Part shown: piece by piece, positions 16,565 to 25,188 of the stretch
Numbering within the stretch: the stretch's first letter is position 1
How the letters are laid out: each line of letters opens with the position of its first letter
Origin: Bacteroidales bacterium
GTDB taxonomy: Bacteria; Bacteroidota; Bacteroidia; Bacteroidales; ML635J-15
Assembly: GCA_003249955.1 (NCBI GenBank)
Contig: QKHS01000042.1
Coordinates: 115,360-179,359 of the forward strand
DNA length: 64,000 nucleotides
Reading direction: 5' to 3'
Position numbers and translations under genes: made by a program
Notes under the pieces: generated by a model
Told to the model about the DNA's origin: nothing
What the model saw: only the letters and a program-made list of their open reading frames with translations
The model's database searches: none

Positions 16565-17920
16565 ATGAGAATACATTTTATAGCAATAGGCGGAGCGGCA
16601 ATGCACAATCTGGCAATAGCCCTTCATAAAAAAGGATATGAGGTAACCGGTTCGGATGATGAAATTTTCGAACCTTCCCGTTCACGTCTTGAGAAACACG
16701 GACTTTTGCCAAAAAAATACGGATGGTTTCCCGACAGAATAAATGACGGAATCGACATTATAATTCTGGGAATGCATGCCAGAATTGACAATCCCGAATT
16801 AATAAAAGCAAAAGAATCCGGACTCAAAATATACTCATACCCCGAGTATTTGTATGAACAGACAAAAGACAAAAAGCGTATTGTGATAGGAGGTAGCCAC
16901 GGAAAAACCACCATTACCTCAATGATTATGCATGTTCTTAAAACTACCGGAACAGGATACGACTATATGGTAGGGGCGAACATAAAAGGCTTTGACACAA
17001 TGGTTAATCTTGAAGAAAAAAATAAAATCGCGGTTTTTGAAGGCGACGAATATTTATCTTCTCCTGTTGATTTAACCCCAAAGTTTCACTGGTACAAACC
17101 GCATGTTGCAATATTAACAGGCATTGCCTGGGATCATATAAATGTATTCCCCACATTTGACTTTTATGTAGAACAATTTGAAATATTTGTTAAATCTATA
17201 CAACCGGGCGGAAAACTTTTTTGGTTTGAAGAAGATGTAAATCTTGAAAATATTAGTGATTCAAACAAAGAAATACAATCAGTCCCGTATTCAGGATGTG
17301 ATTATTATATTGATACCGAAGGAAATGTTTGTGTTGATTTTGATGGTAAGACCTATCATATGAGCGTATTTGGCGATCACAACATGCAAAATATAAACGC
17401 CGCAAGATATGCATGTCTTGAAGCCGGAGTTGAGGAGAAAGATTTCTGGTCGGCAATAGAAAGTTTTGAGGGTGCCGCAAAACGCCTGCAACTGGTAAAA
17501 GAATCCATGTCAACAGCTTTCTATATTGATTTTGCTCATGCCCCGTCAAAGCTTAAAGCAACAATAAATGCGCTCAAACAGAAATTTCCGCACAGAAAAC
17601 TGGTTGCCTGCATAGAATTGCACACTTTCAGCAGTTTACAAAGAAATTTTATCCCGCAATACCATAACTGCATGCAAAAAGCCGATACTGCAATAGTTTA
17701 TTACAGTCACGAAGTTCTTAAACACAAACAGTTGCCGGAACTTGACGAAGATTTTGTAAAAGAATCGTTCGGCGGAAATGTTACTGTATTTACAAACACC
17801 GATAAGCTTAAGAGTTTTCTCAAATCGCAGGATTTCGGCAATGCAAACTTATTAATGATGAGCAGCGGTAATTTTAATGGAATAGATTTTGTAAAGTTTG
17901 CGGATGAAACAGTTAAATAA
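16565..17920 (+). CDS. mpl: UDP-N-acetylmuramate:L-alanyl-gamma-D-glutamyl-meso-diaminopimelate ligase
   Basis: Mur-ligase family enzyme that attaches recovered murein tripeptide to UDP-MurNAc, allowing peptidoglycan recycling. The 451 residues show the N-terminal UDP-binding fold (MRIHFIAIGGAAMHNLAIAL), the ATP loop GGSHGKTT at about 109-116, the Mur central-domain motif TGIAWDHINVFPT and the C-terminal fold with HAPSKLKATINAL. It resembles MurC but starts with GGAAMHNLA and lacks the MurC GIGMSG pattern, which favours Mpl. It lies 49 bases after the isomerase gene and 67 bases before a lipoprotein gene, so this run of envelope genes may be cotranscribed. Confidence 0.92.
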   Translation: MRIHFIAIGGAAMHNLAIALHKKGYEVTGSDDEIFEPSRSRLEKHGLLPKKYGWFPDRINDGIDIIILGMHARIDNPELIKAKESGLKIYSYPEYLYEQTKDKKRIVIGGSHGKTTITSMIMHVLKTTGTGYDYMVGANIKGFDTMVNLEEKNKIAVFEGDEYLSSPVDLTPKFHWYKPHVAILTGIAWDHINVFPTFDFYVEQFEIFVKSIQPGGKLFWFEEDVNLENISDSNKEIQSVPYSGCDYYIDTEGNVCVDFDGKTYHMSVFGDHNMQNINAARYACLEAGVEEKDFWSAIESFEGAAKRLQLVKESMSTAFYIDFAHAPSKLKATINALKQKFPHRKLVACIELHTFSSLQRNFIPQYHNCMQKADTAIVYYSHEVLKHKQLPELDEDFVKESFGGNVTVFTNTDKLKSFLKSQDFGNANLLMMSSGNFNGIDFVKFADETVK

Positions 17921-17987
17921 TCAATAACATATAAATATTTACAGAATCAGAATTTACACCGATTCTTAAAACACATACAAAAAACAT

Positions 17988-18443
17988 ATGACAAAAAATT
18001 TTCTGATACTTGTTTTAATTTCTGTAATTTCTTTTTCATGCTCCGTTCAACAGATAAACATCGGGAATCCCGAAGGCGTTGAAGTTGAGGAGTTAAGCAT
18101 GAAGGCTGTTAAATTACAAATAATGATTCCGATTGAAAATCCTAATAACTTTTCTTTTAAAATCAGAAATATAAATCTCGATTTAATAATAAACGACCGG
18201 AATGTTGGAAAAGTAAAGAAAATGGACAAGGTAAAGATACCGGCTAATTCAAAAGACACATATCCTGTTTCATTTGAATTAACCACAAAAGATGCTCTTG
18301 CAAATATTTTATTTTTAGTCGGGGAATTACAAAAGCGTAATCCTGAACTTAAAGTAACAGGAACAGTCACAGTGTCAAAACTAGGAATTCCGAAAAGAAT
18401 AAAGGTTGAACATGAACAAAATTTTGACGGATTTAAAAAATGA
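17988..18443 (+). CDS. LEA type 2 family (LEA14-like) lipoprotein
   Basis: Predicted envelope lipoprotein of 151 residues. A signal sequence ends at a lipobox (VISFSCS, Cys at about 18). The remainder reads as a single immunoglobulin-like LEA_2 fold: AVKLQIMIPIENPNNFSFKIRNINLDLIIND, then KVKIPANSKDTYPVSFEL, the usual alternation of strands with an N-P-N motif. LEA14-like proteins in bacteria are mostly of unknown role. It is followed after 25 bases by a SPOR-like protein gene. Confidence 0.75.
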   Translation: MTKNFLILVLISVISFSCSVQQINIGNPEGVEVEELSMKAVKLQIMIPIENPNNFSFKIRNINLDLIINDRNVGKVKKMDKVKIPANSKDTYPVSFELTTKDALANILFLVGELQKRNPELKVTGTVTVSKLGIPKRIKVEHEQNFDGFKK

Positions 18444-18468
18444 GTACTTTTACAAAAAAATAAATGCC

Positions 18469-18912
18469 ATGAGAAAAATTTTAGCATTAACAAGCATAAT
18501 ATTCTGTTTTACAGTTGCGGCAAGTGCTCAGAACATAACTGCCGAAGAAGTAAAATATTTTGATCCATCACATTATAACGGTAAAATTGTTATATCTCAG
18601 GACCCTCAGATAGAAAATCTTGTTGAAACACATGTTGGGTTAAACAAGAAACGTCGCGGATTTTACGGATACCGGGTAAAAATTTATGCACAGAACCATC
18701 AAAATGCAAGGTCTCAGGCTAACGCGCTAAAAATAGGTTTTAACCAGGACGGGCAACAGGCGTATGTAACTTACGTGGAACCTAATTTTGAAGTACATGT
18801 GGGAGATTACACAAAACGTTTTGAGGCTATAGCTTTATTAAATAAAATTCAATCAAAGTACCCTGAGGCATACACGATTAAGACTATTGTCAGTTATCCA
18901 AAACACGATTAA
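18469..18912 (+). CDS. secreted SPOR-like domain protein
   Basis: Predicted periplasmic protein of 147 residues with signal peptide MRKILALTSIIFCFTVAASAQ. I place the start at ATG 18469 rather than an earlier in-frame ATG at 18406, because the signal peptide begins there and the longer version would run into the lipoprotein gene. Residues about 60-145 look like a SPOR fold: GFYGYRVKIYAQNHQNARSQ, then YVEPNFEVHVGDYTKRFEA with paired strands and a helix. SPOR domains bind denuded glycan strands of peptidoglycan at division sites, which would suit the neighbouring murein-recycling ligase. The transketolase gene follows after only 10 bases. Confidence 0.7.
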   Translation: MRKILALTSIIFCFTVAASAQNITAEEVKYFDPSHYNGKIVISQDPQIENLVETHVGLNKKRRGFYGYRVKIYAQNHQNARSQANALKIGFNQDGQQAYVTYVEPNFEVHVGDYTKRFEAIALLNKIQSKYPEAYTIKTIVSYPKHD

Positions 18913-18922
18913 TCTGTAAACA

Positions 18923-19738
18923 ATGGTTGACAATAACATTGTACAACTAAGAGAAAAAGCCTTCAAAATAAGAGAACTGGTAATTACATCTCTTGCTGAA
19001 GCCGGTTCCGGTCATATAGGAGGATCGTTGGGACTTGCCGATGTTTTTGCTGTTTTATACTTCGGGATAATGAATCACGACCCGCAAAATCCGGAAATGA
19101 AAAACAGGGACAAACTTGTTTTATCAATAGGACATGTTGCCCCGGTTCTTTACTCAAGCCTCGCTTTGGCAGGATATTTTCCTGTAAGTGAATTAAAAAC
19201 ATTAAGAAAACTCAACAGCAGACTTCAGGGACACCCGTCTTTTACCGCAGGTATTCCGGGACTTGAAACAGCATCAGGCTCACTCGGGCAAGGTCTGTCT
19301 GTAACTGTAGGGATGGCTCTCGCTGACAGGCTGGATAAAAAAGACAGAGAGCTTTTTTGTATTTGCGGAGACGGAGAACTTCAGGAAGGACAAGTATGGG
19401 AAGCAGCAATGAGTGCAGCCCATCATAGCCTGAACAATATTACAGTTATTGTTGACCGCAACAACGTTCAGATTGACGGCAAAACTGCCGATGTTATGGA
19501 AATAAATCCTTTGCGTGAAAAATGGGCTGCTTTTGGATGGAACGTTCTGGAATGCGACGGAAATAATATTGAAGATTTATTATTCGTTTTGGAAAACCGT
19601 GGAAAAAACAAACCCAATGTAATTCTGGCAAATACTGTAATGGGCAAAGGCGTGCCCGAAATAGAAGGAGATTATCGCTGGCATGGTAAATCCCCGGACA
19701 AAAAAGAAGCTGAAAGATTTCTTACACAGCTATATTAA
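18923..19738 (+). CDS. transketolase, N-terminal subunit (orphan)
   Basis: Binds the pyrophosphate half of thiamine diphosphate in a split transketolase of the pentose phosphate pathway. The 271-residue chain has the N-terminal module only: SGHIGGSLGLADVFAVLYF, HVAPVLYSSLALAGYF, GSLGQGLSVTVGMALA, the ThDP/Mg site CGDGELQEGQVWEA and VDRNNVQIDG. Two-gene transketolases nearly always have the C-terminal (Pyr/C domain) gene next door; here the next gene is an unrelated small membrane protein. The partner must be elsewhere, or this copy is unpaired. It lies at the end of a run of envelope genes, 10 bases after the SPOR-like gene, so it may be cotranscribed with them. Confidence 0.9.
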   Translation: MVDNNIVQLREKAFKIRELVITSLAEAGSGHIGGSLGLADVFAVLYFGIMNHDPQNPEMKNRDKLVLSIGHVAPVLYSSLALAGYFPVSELKTLRKLNSRLQGHPSFTAGIPGLETASGSLGQGLSVTVGMALADRLDKKDRELFCICGDGELQEGQVWEAAMSAAHHSLNNITVIVDRNNVQIDGKTADVMEINPLREKWAAFGWNVLECDGNNIEDLLFVLENRGKNKPNVILANTVMGKGVPEIEGDYRWHGKSPDKKEAERFLTQLY

Positions 19739-19837
19739 CCGGAAACTAAATCAATTCTGCCATTTACAAAGTATCAATTGCGATATAAAACAGTATTCTT
19801 TTAATTTGCATAACATTTAACATCAATCTTTACAATT

Positions 19838-20302
19838 ATGGAATATTTAGTCGTTTTAGCTTTACCTGTAATTTTTTTAGGCCTCATTTTTATTATACGT
19901 TATCGTTTAGTTAACAAGGTAATTCCTCAAAAAACTGCGAAAATGGCGGAGTCCGTTCAGGATTTGAGCTTCTCCGGTTTTAACAGAACCGAACACGGCT
20001 ATCGCGGCACAGTCAGAGGTTACGATGTAAATGTATATGCAACATCTGCACCGGGAACAGGTCACATGCAGGGAGATTTGTTCCAGATATGGGTAAATAT
20101 TGCACCCGAACCCGGACAGTTAAAAGGGCTGGGAGGCTTTTTCGGGAAATACCTGGTTGCCGGAGAAAGACCAGGATTTGCAATGATTGGCTTTACAATA
20201 AACTATGTTTCGGGCAGCAATGCTACAAACGACATACTGCATTTTCTTAACAAACTTATTGACAGTTTAACAGAAAAAGGAATAAAAGCCTACTTTGGGT
20301 AA
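19838..20302 (+). CDS. unknown membrane-anchored protein
   Basis: Not recognised. 154 residues with one N-terminal transmembrane helix (about 4-24, VVLALPVIFLGLIFII) and a soluble part of about 125 residues rich in Gly, including RGYDVNVYATSAPGTGHMQG and GKYLVAGERPGFAMIGFTINYV. No cysteine or catalytic pattern stands out. It lies 99 bases after the transketolase subunit and is convergent with the following gene, leaving an 89-base gap in which I see no terminator. Probably real because it is intact and has a good membrane anchor. Confidence 0.6.
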   Translation: MEYLVVLALPVIFLGLIFIIRYRLVNKVIPQKTAKMAESVQDLSFSGFNRTEHGYRGTVRGYDVNVYATSAPGTGHMQGDLFQIWVNIAPEPGQLKGLGGFFGKYLVAGERPGFAMIGFTINYVSGSNATNDILHFLNKLIDSLTEKGIKAYFG

Positions 20303-20391
20303 AAGCCAAGCTAACAGACATTTTAAAAAGATAAACAAACTGACGTTCTCCAAACATGAAATTCTGCCGGGTCGAAAATCTTCTCTAAAAA

Positions 20392-21462
20392 TTAATTCTC
20401 TATTAATTCAGCAGGAATTTCAATATCAGGGAATTTCATTTTTGCTTTTTCCACCAGTTCTTTATTGTTCAAATTAAAAAATAAAATATTTAATTCCGAT
20501 TCATTGTTTGGATTATCTATTTTCTCCAACTCAATATAATTATTAAAAACCAAATCGTTTTTAAGACCATACTCTCTGCTAAAAACAATGTGTTCCGGGA
20601 TAGATCTTGAAAGTAAAGAATAGTCCATATCAAAATAGTATTTACAATATTCGTCGCTTCTATTATTTGTACCGGCAAATGCTCTGGTTTTAATTCTGTC
20701 CTTAACAAAATTAATATAAGAAAATTCAATGTCAACATTATTTTTTTTAGTCAAAACTGAAAAACTTATTGAATCCCCGCTGGAAAGGTTCGGTCTTTCT
20801 ACACTATTCTTTTTTTTGATTCTTTTTATAATTATGGGATATAATACATTTGAATTAAGCGTCATGACGATACTATTTATGTTCATTAGTTTTGTTTGCA
20901 TTAATTGATATATTTCCTGTTCTGTTGAATTATAATAATTGAATATTTCCGAAACAAATACAATACATCCGCCTCCAGAATGCCCGGTATTTTCAACCTT
21001 CAGGATACCGGTAAATATTTCGGTTTGACCCAGTTCCTGAATCGTATTAATTTCTTTAAATTTGTAATATATAACAGTATCTAAACCATAAGTAGTTTGT
21101 TGTGATTCGTTTAAAAGTTTAAGCAAATGTTTTTTTGCATCGTATTTTGCATCAACTTCTACTTCACCAAGTAAATTAAAATTTGTTTCTAATTTTATTA
21201 CACGCCTCTTAAAAGATTCAATATTTACCAAAGTGTCTCTAAATCCAAGATATTTACAATAAATTTCATTTATGGTATCATTAACACGGCAATTCCCGTT
21301 ATCATCGGACACAGAAACAAAATCTCCATTTATAAAAACCATTACTCCATATACAGGCTTATTGTAAACCGCATCAACAAACTGTATTGTCCTGTAATTT
21401 TGGGCGAATAATAAGTTCGCAGCAATCAATGTAAGTGTTAAAAACAATGCTGATTTTATCAT
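20392..21462 (-). CDS. secreted carboxypeptidase-regulatory-like domain protein of unknown function
   Basis: 356 residues with a signal peptide (MIKSALFLTLTLIAANLLFA). Residues about 25-95 fit the carboxypeptidase D regulatory-like beta-sandwich common in Bacteroidota surface proteins (YNKPVYGVMVFINGDFVSVSDD, then a conversion to LGFRDTLVNI). The rest (100-356) is a mixed region that I do not recognise, with several Tyr/Asn-rich strands. There is no TonB barrel and no T9SS sorting domain at the end (GAELIEN-type ending absent; the chain closes PDIEIPAELIEN). Probably a periplasmic or outer-membrane-associated protein. Confidence 0.6.
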   Translation of the reverse strand: MIKSALFLTLTLIAANLLFAQNYRTIQFVDAVYNKPVYGVMVFINGDFVSVSDDNGNCRVNDTINEIYCKYLGFRDTLVNIESFKRRVIKLETNFNLLGEVEVDAKYDAKKHLLKLLNESQQTTYGLDTVIYYKFKEINTIQELGQTEIFTGILKVENTGHSGGGCIVFVSEIFNYYNSTEQEIYQLMQTKLMNINSIVMTLNSNVLYPIIIKRIKKKNSVERPNLSSGDSISFSVLTKKNNVDIEFSYINFVKDRIKTRAFAGTNNRSDEYCKYYFDMDYSLLSRSIPEHIVFSREYGLKNDLVFNNYIELEKIDNPNNESELNILFFNLNNKELVEKAKMKFPDIEIPAELIEN

Positions 21463-21543
21463 TTGGTTACAGCTTAAAATAAGACCACGAATATATCGAT
21501 TATTTTTTTAAATCTACAACTTAGTATATTTAATTCATTTCAC

Positions 21544-21551
21544 TATATTTG
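21544..21551 (+). promoter_or_regulatory. -7 box upstream of the WG-repeat gene
   Basis: TATATTTG fits TAnnTTTG. It is about 100 bases ahead of the start, so a long leader is implied; no clear -33 element. Confidence 0.35.
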
Positions 21552-21652
21552 TATAATATAATGAAAGTAAAAAATATAGCATAATAAACAAACTACTATA
21601 GAAATTTTTAAATAAAGTAACACATAAATTTAAACATCTTAAAAATTAAACC

Positions 21653-22126
21653 ATGAAAACCACAACAGCTTTTTTAGTCATTTTTCTTTTCTCAACAATA
21701 GTCTTTGGTCAAAATTCAGAAGAAACAAAAAATACAACCAAGAATTATCCTCCGGAATGGAAACTTATTATAAAAAACGGTTATTATGGCTTTATTGGTC
21801 CTGACGGCAAAGAAATTGTAAAACCAAAGTACAGCTTAATTGAGCCTTTCGGAGAATATCAAACAGACTGGGCAATGGTAGTGAAAGATGGGTTATTCGG
21901 ATTTATTGATTTACGTGGAATCGAAGTTGTTAAGCCTCAATTTGATTTAATTAACCCATTCGGAGAATATGATCAGAATTGGGCATTAGTAATGAAAAAT
22001 GGTCTTTATGGTTTTATCGCGACAGATGGTAGTATTGTTGTAAAACCGAAGTACGAATATATCGGGGATCTTAAATCTGATTATGGATTAACAAATAATA
22101 AAGATAAAGAAACTCCCCAAAAATAA
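21653..22126 (+). CDS. secreted WG-repeat protein
   Basis: 157 residues with signal peptide (MKTTTAFLVIFLFSTIVFGQ) and three WG-type repeats, each of the form xGxYGFIxxDGxxVVKPKYxxI: at about 45-75 (NGYYGFIGPDGKEIVKPKY), 80-110 (DGLFGFIDLRGIEVVKPQF) and 117-147 (NGLYGFIATDGSIVVKPKY). WG repeats form small beta hairpins and are often found in secreted proteins of unknown function. The repeats are spaced by a conserved link EPFGEYQTDW/NPFGEYDQNW. The gene is convergent with the serine ammonia-lyase gene, 11 bases apart. Confidence 0.8.
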   Translation: MKTTTAFLVIFLFSTIVFGQNSEETKNTTKNYPPEWKLIIKNGYYGFIGPDGKEIVKPKYSLIEPFGEYQTDWAMVVKDGLFGFIDLRGIEVVKPQFDLINPFGEYDQNWALVMKNGLYGFIATDGSIVVKPKYEYIGDLKSDYGLTNNKDKETPQK

Positions 22127-22137
22127 ATCTCAAAATA

Positions 22138-24306
22138 TTATCCGAAAAATCTTTTTACTTCTGCCTCAAAATCTTTTTCTACCCGCTTTCCGTCGCGTGT
22201 TTTAGCAAGTCCGGCACGTCCTGTTTCTTTATAGTCAATATGCAAACGTTCACCTACTTCACGCATTGTAAGTACAACCTCATCGGGAGACACAAATGAT
22301 TTTACTCCGCTAAGTGCCATAAATGCAGACGAAACAGCAAGCGAAGAATAAATCCCGTTACGTTTTATGCAAGGGACTTCTACCAGACCTGCAACCGGAT
22401 CGCATATTAATCCGAGGGAATTTTTAAGTGCCAGCGTAAAAGCCTGAATCATCTGCCGGTGATCTCCGTCTTCGAGATAAACCAGAGCAGAAGCTGCCAT
22501 AGCTGCTGCTGCACCAATTTCAGCCTGACAACCATAATCGGCTCCTGCTGTAGAAACATCAGTAAACAGAATCATCCCGAAAAATCCTGCAATCATAAGA
22601 GACTCTAAAATTTTCTTCTCAGAGATTTCTTCCAATTCACAATATGCTGCTAAAACTCCCGGAACAATTCCGCAGCTTCCCGCAGTTGGACAGGCTATTA
22701 TCACACCACTCCTGGCATTAAGTTCATTAACCGCCGTAGAATATGCTGCTGCTCTGCCATAAATATTATCAAACAAAGGCTGTTTCTTCAGGTAATCATT
22801 CATCATTTTGGCATCTCCGCCACTAAGTTTTAAAAGCGATTTCTCCGTACTTTTTATTCCTGAGTAAACAGATGATTTCATTATTTGCCAATAAGAATAC
22901 ATTTTTTCATAAATCTGACTTTCTGACAACCTCTGGAGACGATATTCCGTTTCACAAATTATCTTTATCAGATTTTTTCCGCTTTTTCCCAGATATTCAT
23001 CCAGCTCCTCGAAAGTATTAAACGGCAATGACGGAATTTCTGAAGATCCTTCTTCATCATATATTTTTTTTATTACCGGCAACTTGCGGTTATTCCCGGC
23101 AAAACCAATAACTTCATCCCCATCAAGAAACATATCGGTTTTTCCGGTTATTGCAACATTCAGTTCCTTATTTAAAAAACGGATTTCCACATTTCCTGCT
23201 CCTATTGAGAACCCTGTTATTAAATAAGTATTTCTGTCTGTCTTAAAAATAATTTCGGCTATATTGTTATTACGCTGTGATACATATTTAAGATCATCTG
23301 ACTGATTTCCCTTTTTATACCCGATGAATAATGCGGTCTGATTTCCGAATTTAATGCCGTTTTTTTGCAAACGCTCAGGATCCCCGTTTTCTATCATTTC
23401 GGGGTGATCGGTTCCAAAACCGCATAACCCGCCACCAAGTGCAGAAGGAGTTTTATGCCCTACTCCTGTGTCACGAAACGATCCCAGAAAATTAACTTCC
23501 AGTTCCGAAATTTTTTCACCACGGGATAAAACAGCCAGAATAATCTGACGCGCAATCTGACCGATACGGTTTGCCCCGGCAGTGTGCGAACTCGAAGGAC
23601 CTACCATTGATGGCCCTACCATGTCAAAAATACTCATCGGTTTTATCCTGGTCTGAATATATCTTTCAAAATCCTCGGACAAAGACAAGTATTCACTCTT
23701 ATCAACCGGCTCAACTGTATATATATCGACCTTATAAAACTTATTTGTTTTTTTAAACGGTTTTCTTATTTGCCAGATTGAAATAAAACAAAAATCAAGC
23801 TTATGCTTTTCCAGTGTTTCGTATAAATTCGACAGCAAAGTATTAAACGCTACATTTACGCAATTAAGCGTTATTTTATTTGATTCCGGATCATACCCTG
23901 TATTTACCGATGTAATTACTTTTCCGTCATCATTTAAAAACACATCCCTAAGATCCGAAACCTCTGGAACATCGAAATCTTTTAGTCTGCCGGATTTCCT
24001 GATATCTCTGTAAACTGCCGACAGGATAAAATCCTTATTCTTATTTGCAAATATACGATACAGAACAAATTTACTCCTGTTGGCAGCAGCAGCCTTTAAC
24101 AAACAACTTTTAAGTCTATCAATACTATTCCGGTGGACATAAAAATTTTCAATATCTCCTCTGAAATTATATACTTTTTCTTTATTTTCAGGTTTAATAA
24201 TTTTCTCTATCAAATGAAAATGCGATTCATAATCTTCTTTGTCCATCAAATCAAAATACTGAGATGGTAATACAGAATTTAAGAAATCCAAATACGATTT
24301 TTTCAT
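22138..24306 (-). CDS. L-serine ammonia-lyase (iron-sulfur type) with long N-terminal extension
   Basis: Deaminates L-serine to pyruvate and ammonia with a 4Fe-4S cluster. Residues about 224-722 are a complete single-chain SdaA: beta domain start MSIFDMVGPSMVGPSSSHTAGA, alpha domain with ACPTAGSCGIVPGV, GADYGCQAEIGAAAAMAASA and ICDPVAGLVEVPCIKRNG, which supply the cluster cysteines. Typical enzymes have 450-460 residues. Here 223 residues precede the catalytic part; they form a folded-looking region with no signal peptide, no ACT-like pattern and no family I recognise. Met224 could start a normal-length enzyme, but the open frame upstream has ordinary composition and no interruption, so I take the long form. 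It may be a regulatory or partner domain. The reading frame is intact and convergent with the WG-repeat gene. Confidence 0.85.
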   Translation of the reverse strand: MKKSYLDFLNSVLPSQYFDLMDKEDYESHFHLIEKIIKPENKEKVYNFRGDIENFYVHRNSIDRLKSCLLKAAAANRSKFVLYRIFANKNKDFILSAVYRDIRKSGRLKDFDVPEVSDLRDVFLNDDGKVITSVNTGYDPESNKITLNCVNVAFNTLLSNLYETLEKHKLDFCFISIWQIRKPFKKTNKFYKVDIYTVEPVDKSEYLSLSEDFERYIQTRIKPMSIFDMVGPSMVGPSSSHTAGANRIGQIARQIILAVLSRGEKISELEVNFLGSFRDTGVGHKTPSALGGGLCGFGTDHPEMIENGDPERLQKNGIKFGNQTALFIGYKKGNQSDDLKYVSQRNNNIAEIIFKTDRNTYLITGFSIGAGNVEIRFLNKELNVAITGKTDMFLDGDEVIGFAGNNRKLPVIKKIYDEEGSSEIPSLPFNTFEELDEYLGKSGKNLIKIICETEYRLQRLSESQIYEKMYSYWQIMKSSVYSGIKSTEKSLLKLSGGDAKMMNDYLKKQPLFDNIYGRAAAYSTAVNELNARSGVIIACPTAGSCGIVPGVLAAYCELEEISEKKILESLMIAGFFGMILFTDVSTAGADYGCQAEIGAAAAMAASALVYLEDGDHRQMIQAFTLALKNSLGLICDPVAGLVEVPCIKRNGIYSSLAVSSAFMALSGVKSFVSPDEVVLTMREVGERLHIDYKETGRAGLAKTRDGKRVEKDFEAEVKRFFG

Positions 24307-24376
24307 AAAACAAAAATTGAAATATCTGTTAAGGTAAAAATTACCGCTTTTTTACAAATTAGTAAAAAAAGTACTG

Positions 24377-24946
24377 CTATTGCAGCAAATGTTCAACAAG
24401 GACTTTAACCCCTATTCCTACTAAAAACAATCCGCCTATAATTTCAACAGGCAAATGTTTTAGCTTTCTTTTAATAAAATCGCCACTAAACAATCCGAAA
24501 TAAGAAAAAGCAAATGTAACAGTCATTATTATAACCGACGACACCCAAATATTTAATCCTACAAAAGACAAACTAACACCAACAACGGCTGCATCAATAC
24601 TTGTAGCTATACCTAAACCAGTAACTACAAAAAAGTTATTCATGTTTATTTCAGGTTTTTCTTCGGAATCCTTATGCTTAATTCCCTCGTAAAGCATTTT
24701 ACCTCCAATAATCAAAAGTAAAGAAAATGCTATCCAATGATCATATTGCTCAAAATATTTTCCAAGTTCGGCTCCTGCTGCCCAGCCTGCAATTGTACAT
24801 ACAGCCTGAATAAAACCGAGAGTAAATGCAAATCTTAAAAAAACAAAAGTGCTTTTATTTTTACAGGTAGAAGCTGCTGCCAGAGAAACAGTCAGGCTAT
24901 CCATTGACAAGCCCACAGCGATTAAAATGATTGAAACAATTTCCAT
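24377..24946 (-). CDS. mntP: manganese efflux pump MntP
   Basis: Six-helix inner-membrane exporter that lowers cytosolic Mn2+. The 189-residue chain has normal length, opens with the family motif VGLSMDSLTVSLAAAS and repeats it in the second half (GIATSIDAAVVGVSLSF), the Asp residues of both being the presumed metal site. An exact Bacteroidota promoter is upstream, and no yybP-ykoY Mn riboswitch could be seen in the short leader. The serine ammonia-lyase gene lies downstream on the same strand after 70 bases. Confidence 0.92.
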   Translation of the reverse strand: MEIVSIILIAVGLSMDSLTVSLAAASTCKNKSTFVFLRFAFTLGFIQAVCTIAGWAAGAELGKYFEQYDHWIAFSLLLIIGGKMLYEGIKHKDSEEKPEINMNNFFVVTGLGIATSIDAAVVGVSLSFVGLNIWVSSVIIMTVTFAFSYFGLFSGDFIKRKLKHLPVEIIGGLFLVGIGVKVLVEHLLQ

Positions 24947-24964
24947 AAACTAAATAATTCGTGA

Positions 24965-24995
24965 CAAAAATAGCGAATCAATATTAATAAACAAA
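24965..24995 (-). promoter_or_regulatory. promoter of mntP
   Basis: On the minus strand TTTG (plus 24992-24995) and TATTTTTG (plus 24965-24972) are 19 bases apart, matching the Bacteroidota consensus, 18 bases ahead of the ATG. Confidence 0.72.
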
Positions 24996-25153
24996 TTATG
25001 AAGAATTACATAACAACGGCATTAATCACCGAAATATTTGTCTTAATCACTATTATCCAACTCTTTGTAAGCTCGCTGTATAAAACTGTATAATAATCAG
25101 GATATATCATAAAAAAATATTAAATAATAATCCGGTTCATTCTTTCATTTAAT

Positions 25154-25161
25154 TATCTTTG
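25154..25161 (+). promoter_or_regulatory. -7 box of the first fibre-like gene
   Basis: TATCTTTG fits TAnnTTTG, 27 bases ahead of the ATG at 25189. No TTTG is seen at the usual -33 spacing. Confidence 0.45.
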
Positions 25162-25188
25162 TCACAGAGGATTAACAATATTTGAACT

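Noticed and set aside
24347-24371. Weak AT-rich hairpin between the serine ammonia-lyase gene and mntP
   Set aside because: The stem consists almost entirely of A-T pairs, with unequal runs. It may still be a weak terminator but is not distinguishable from chance.
24947-25153. Possible manganese riboswitch upstream of mntP
   Set aside because: An exact promoter sits 18 bases ahead of the start, so the leader is too short for a yybP-ykoY aptamer.
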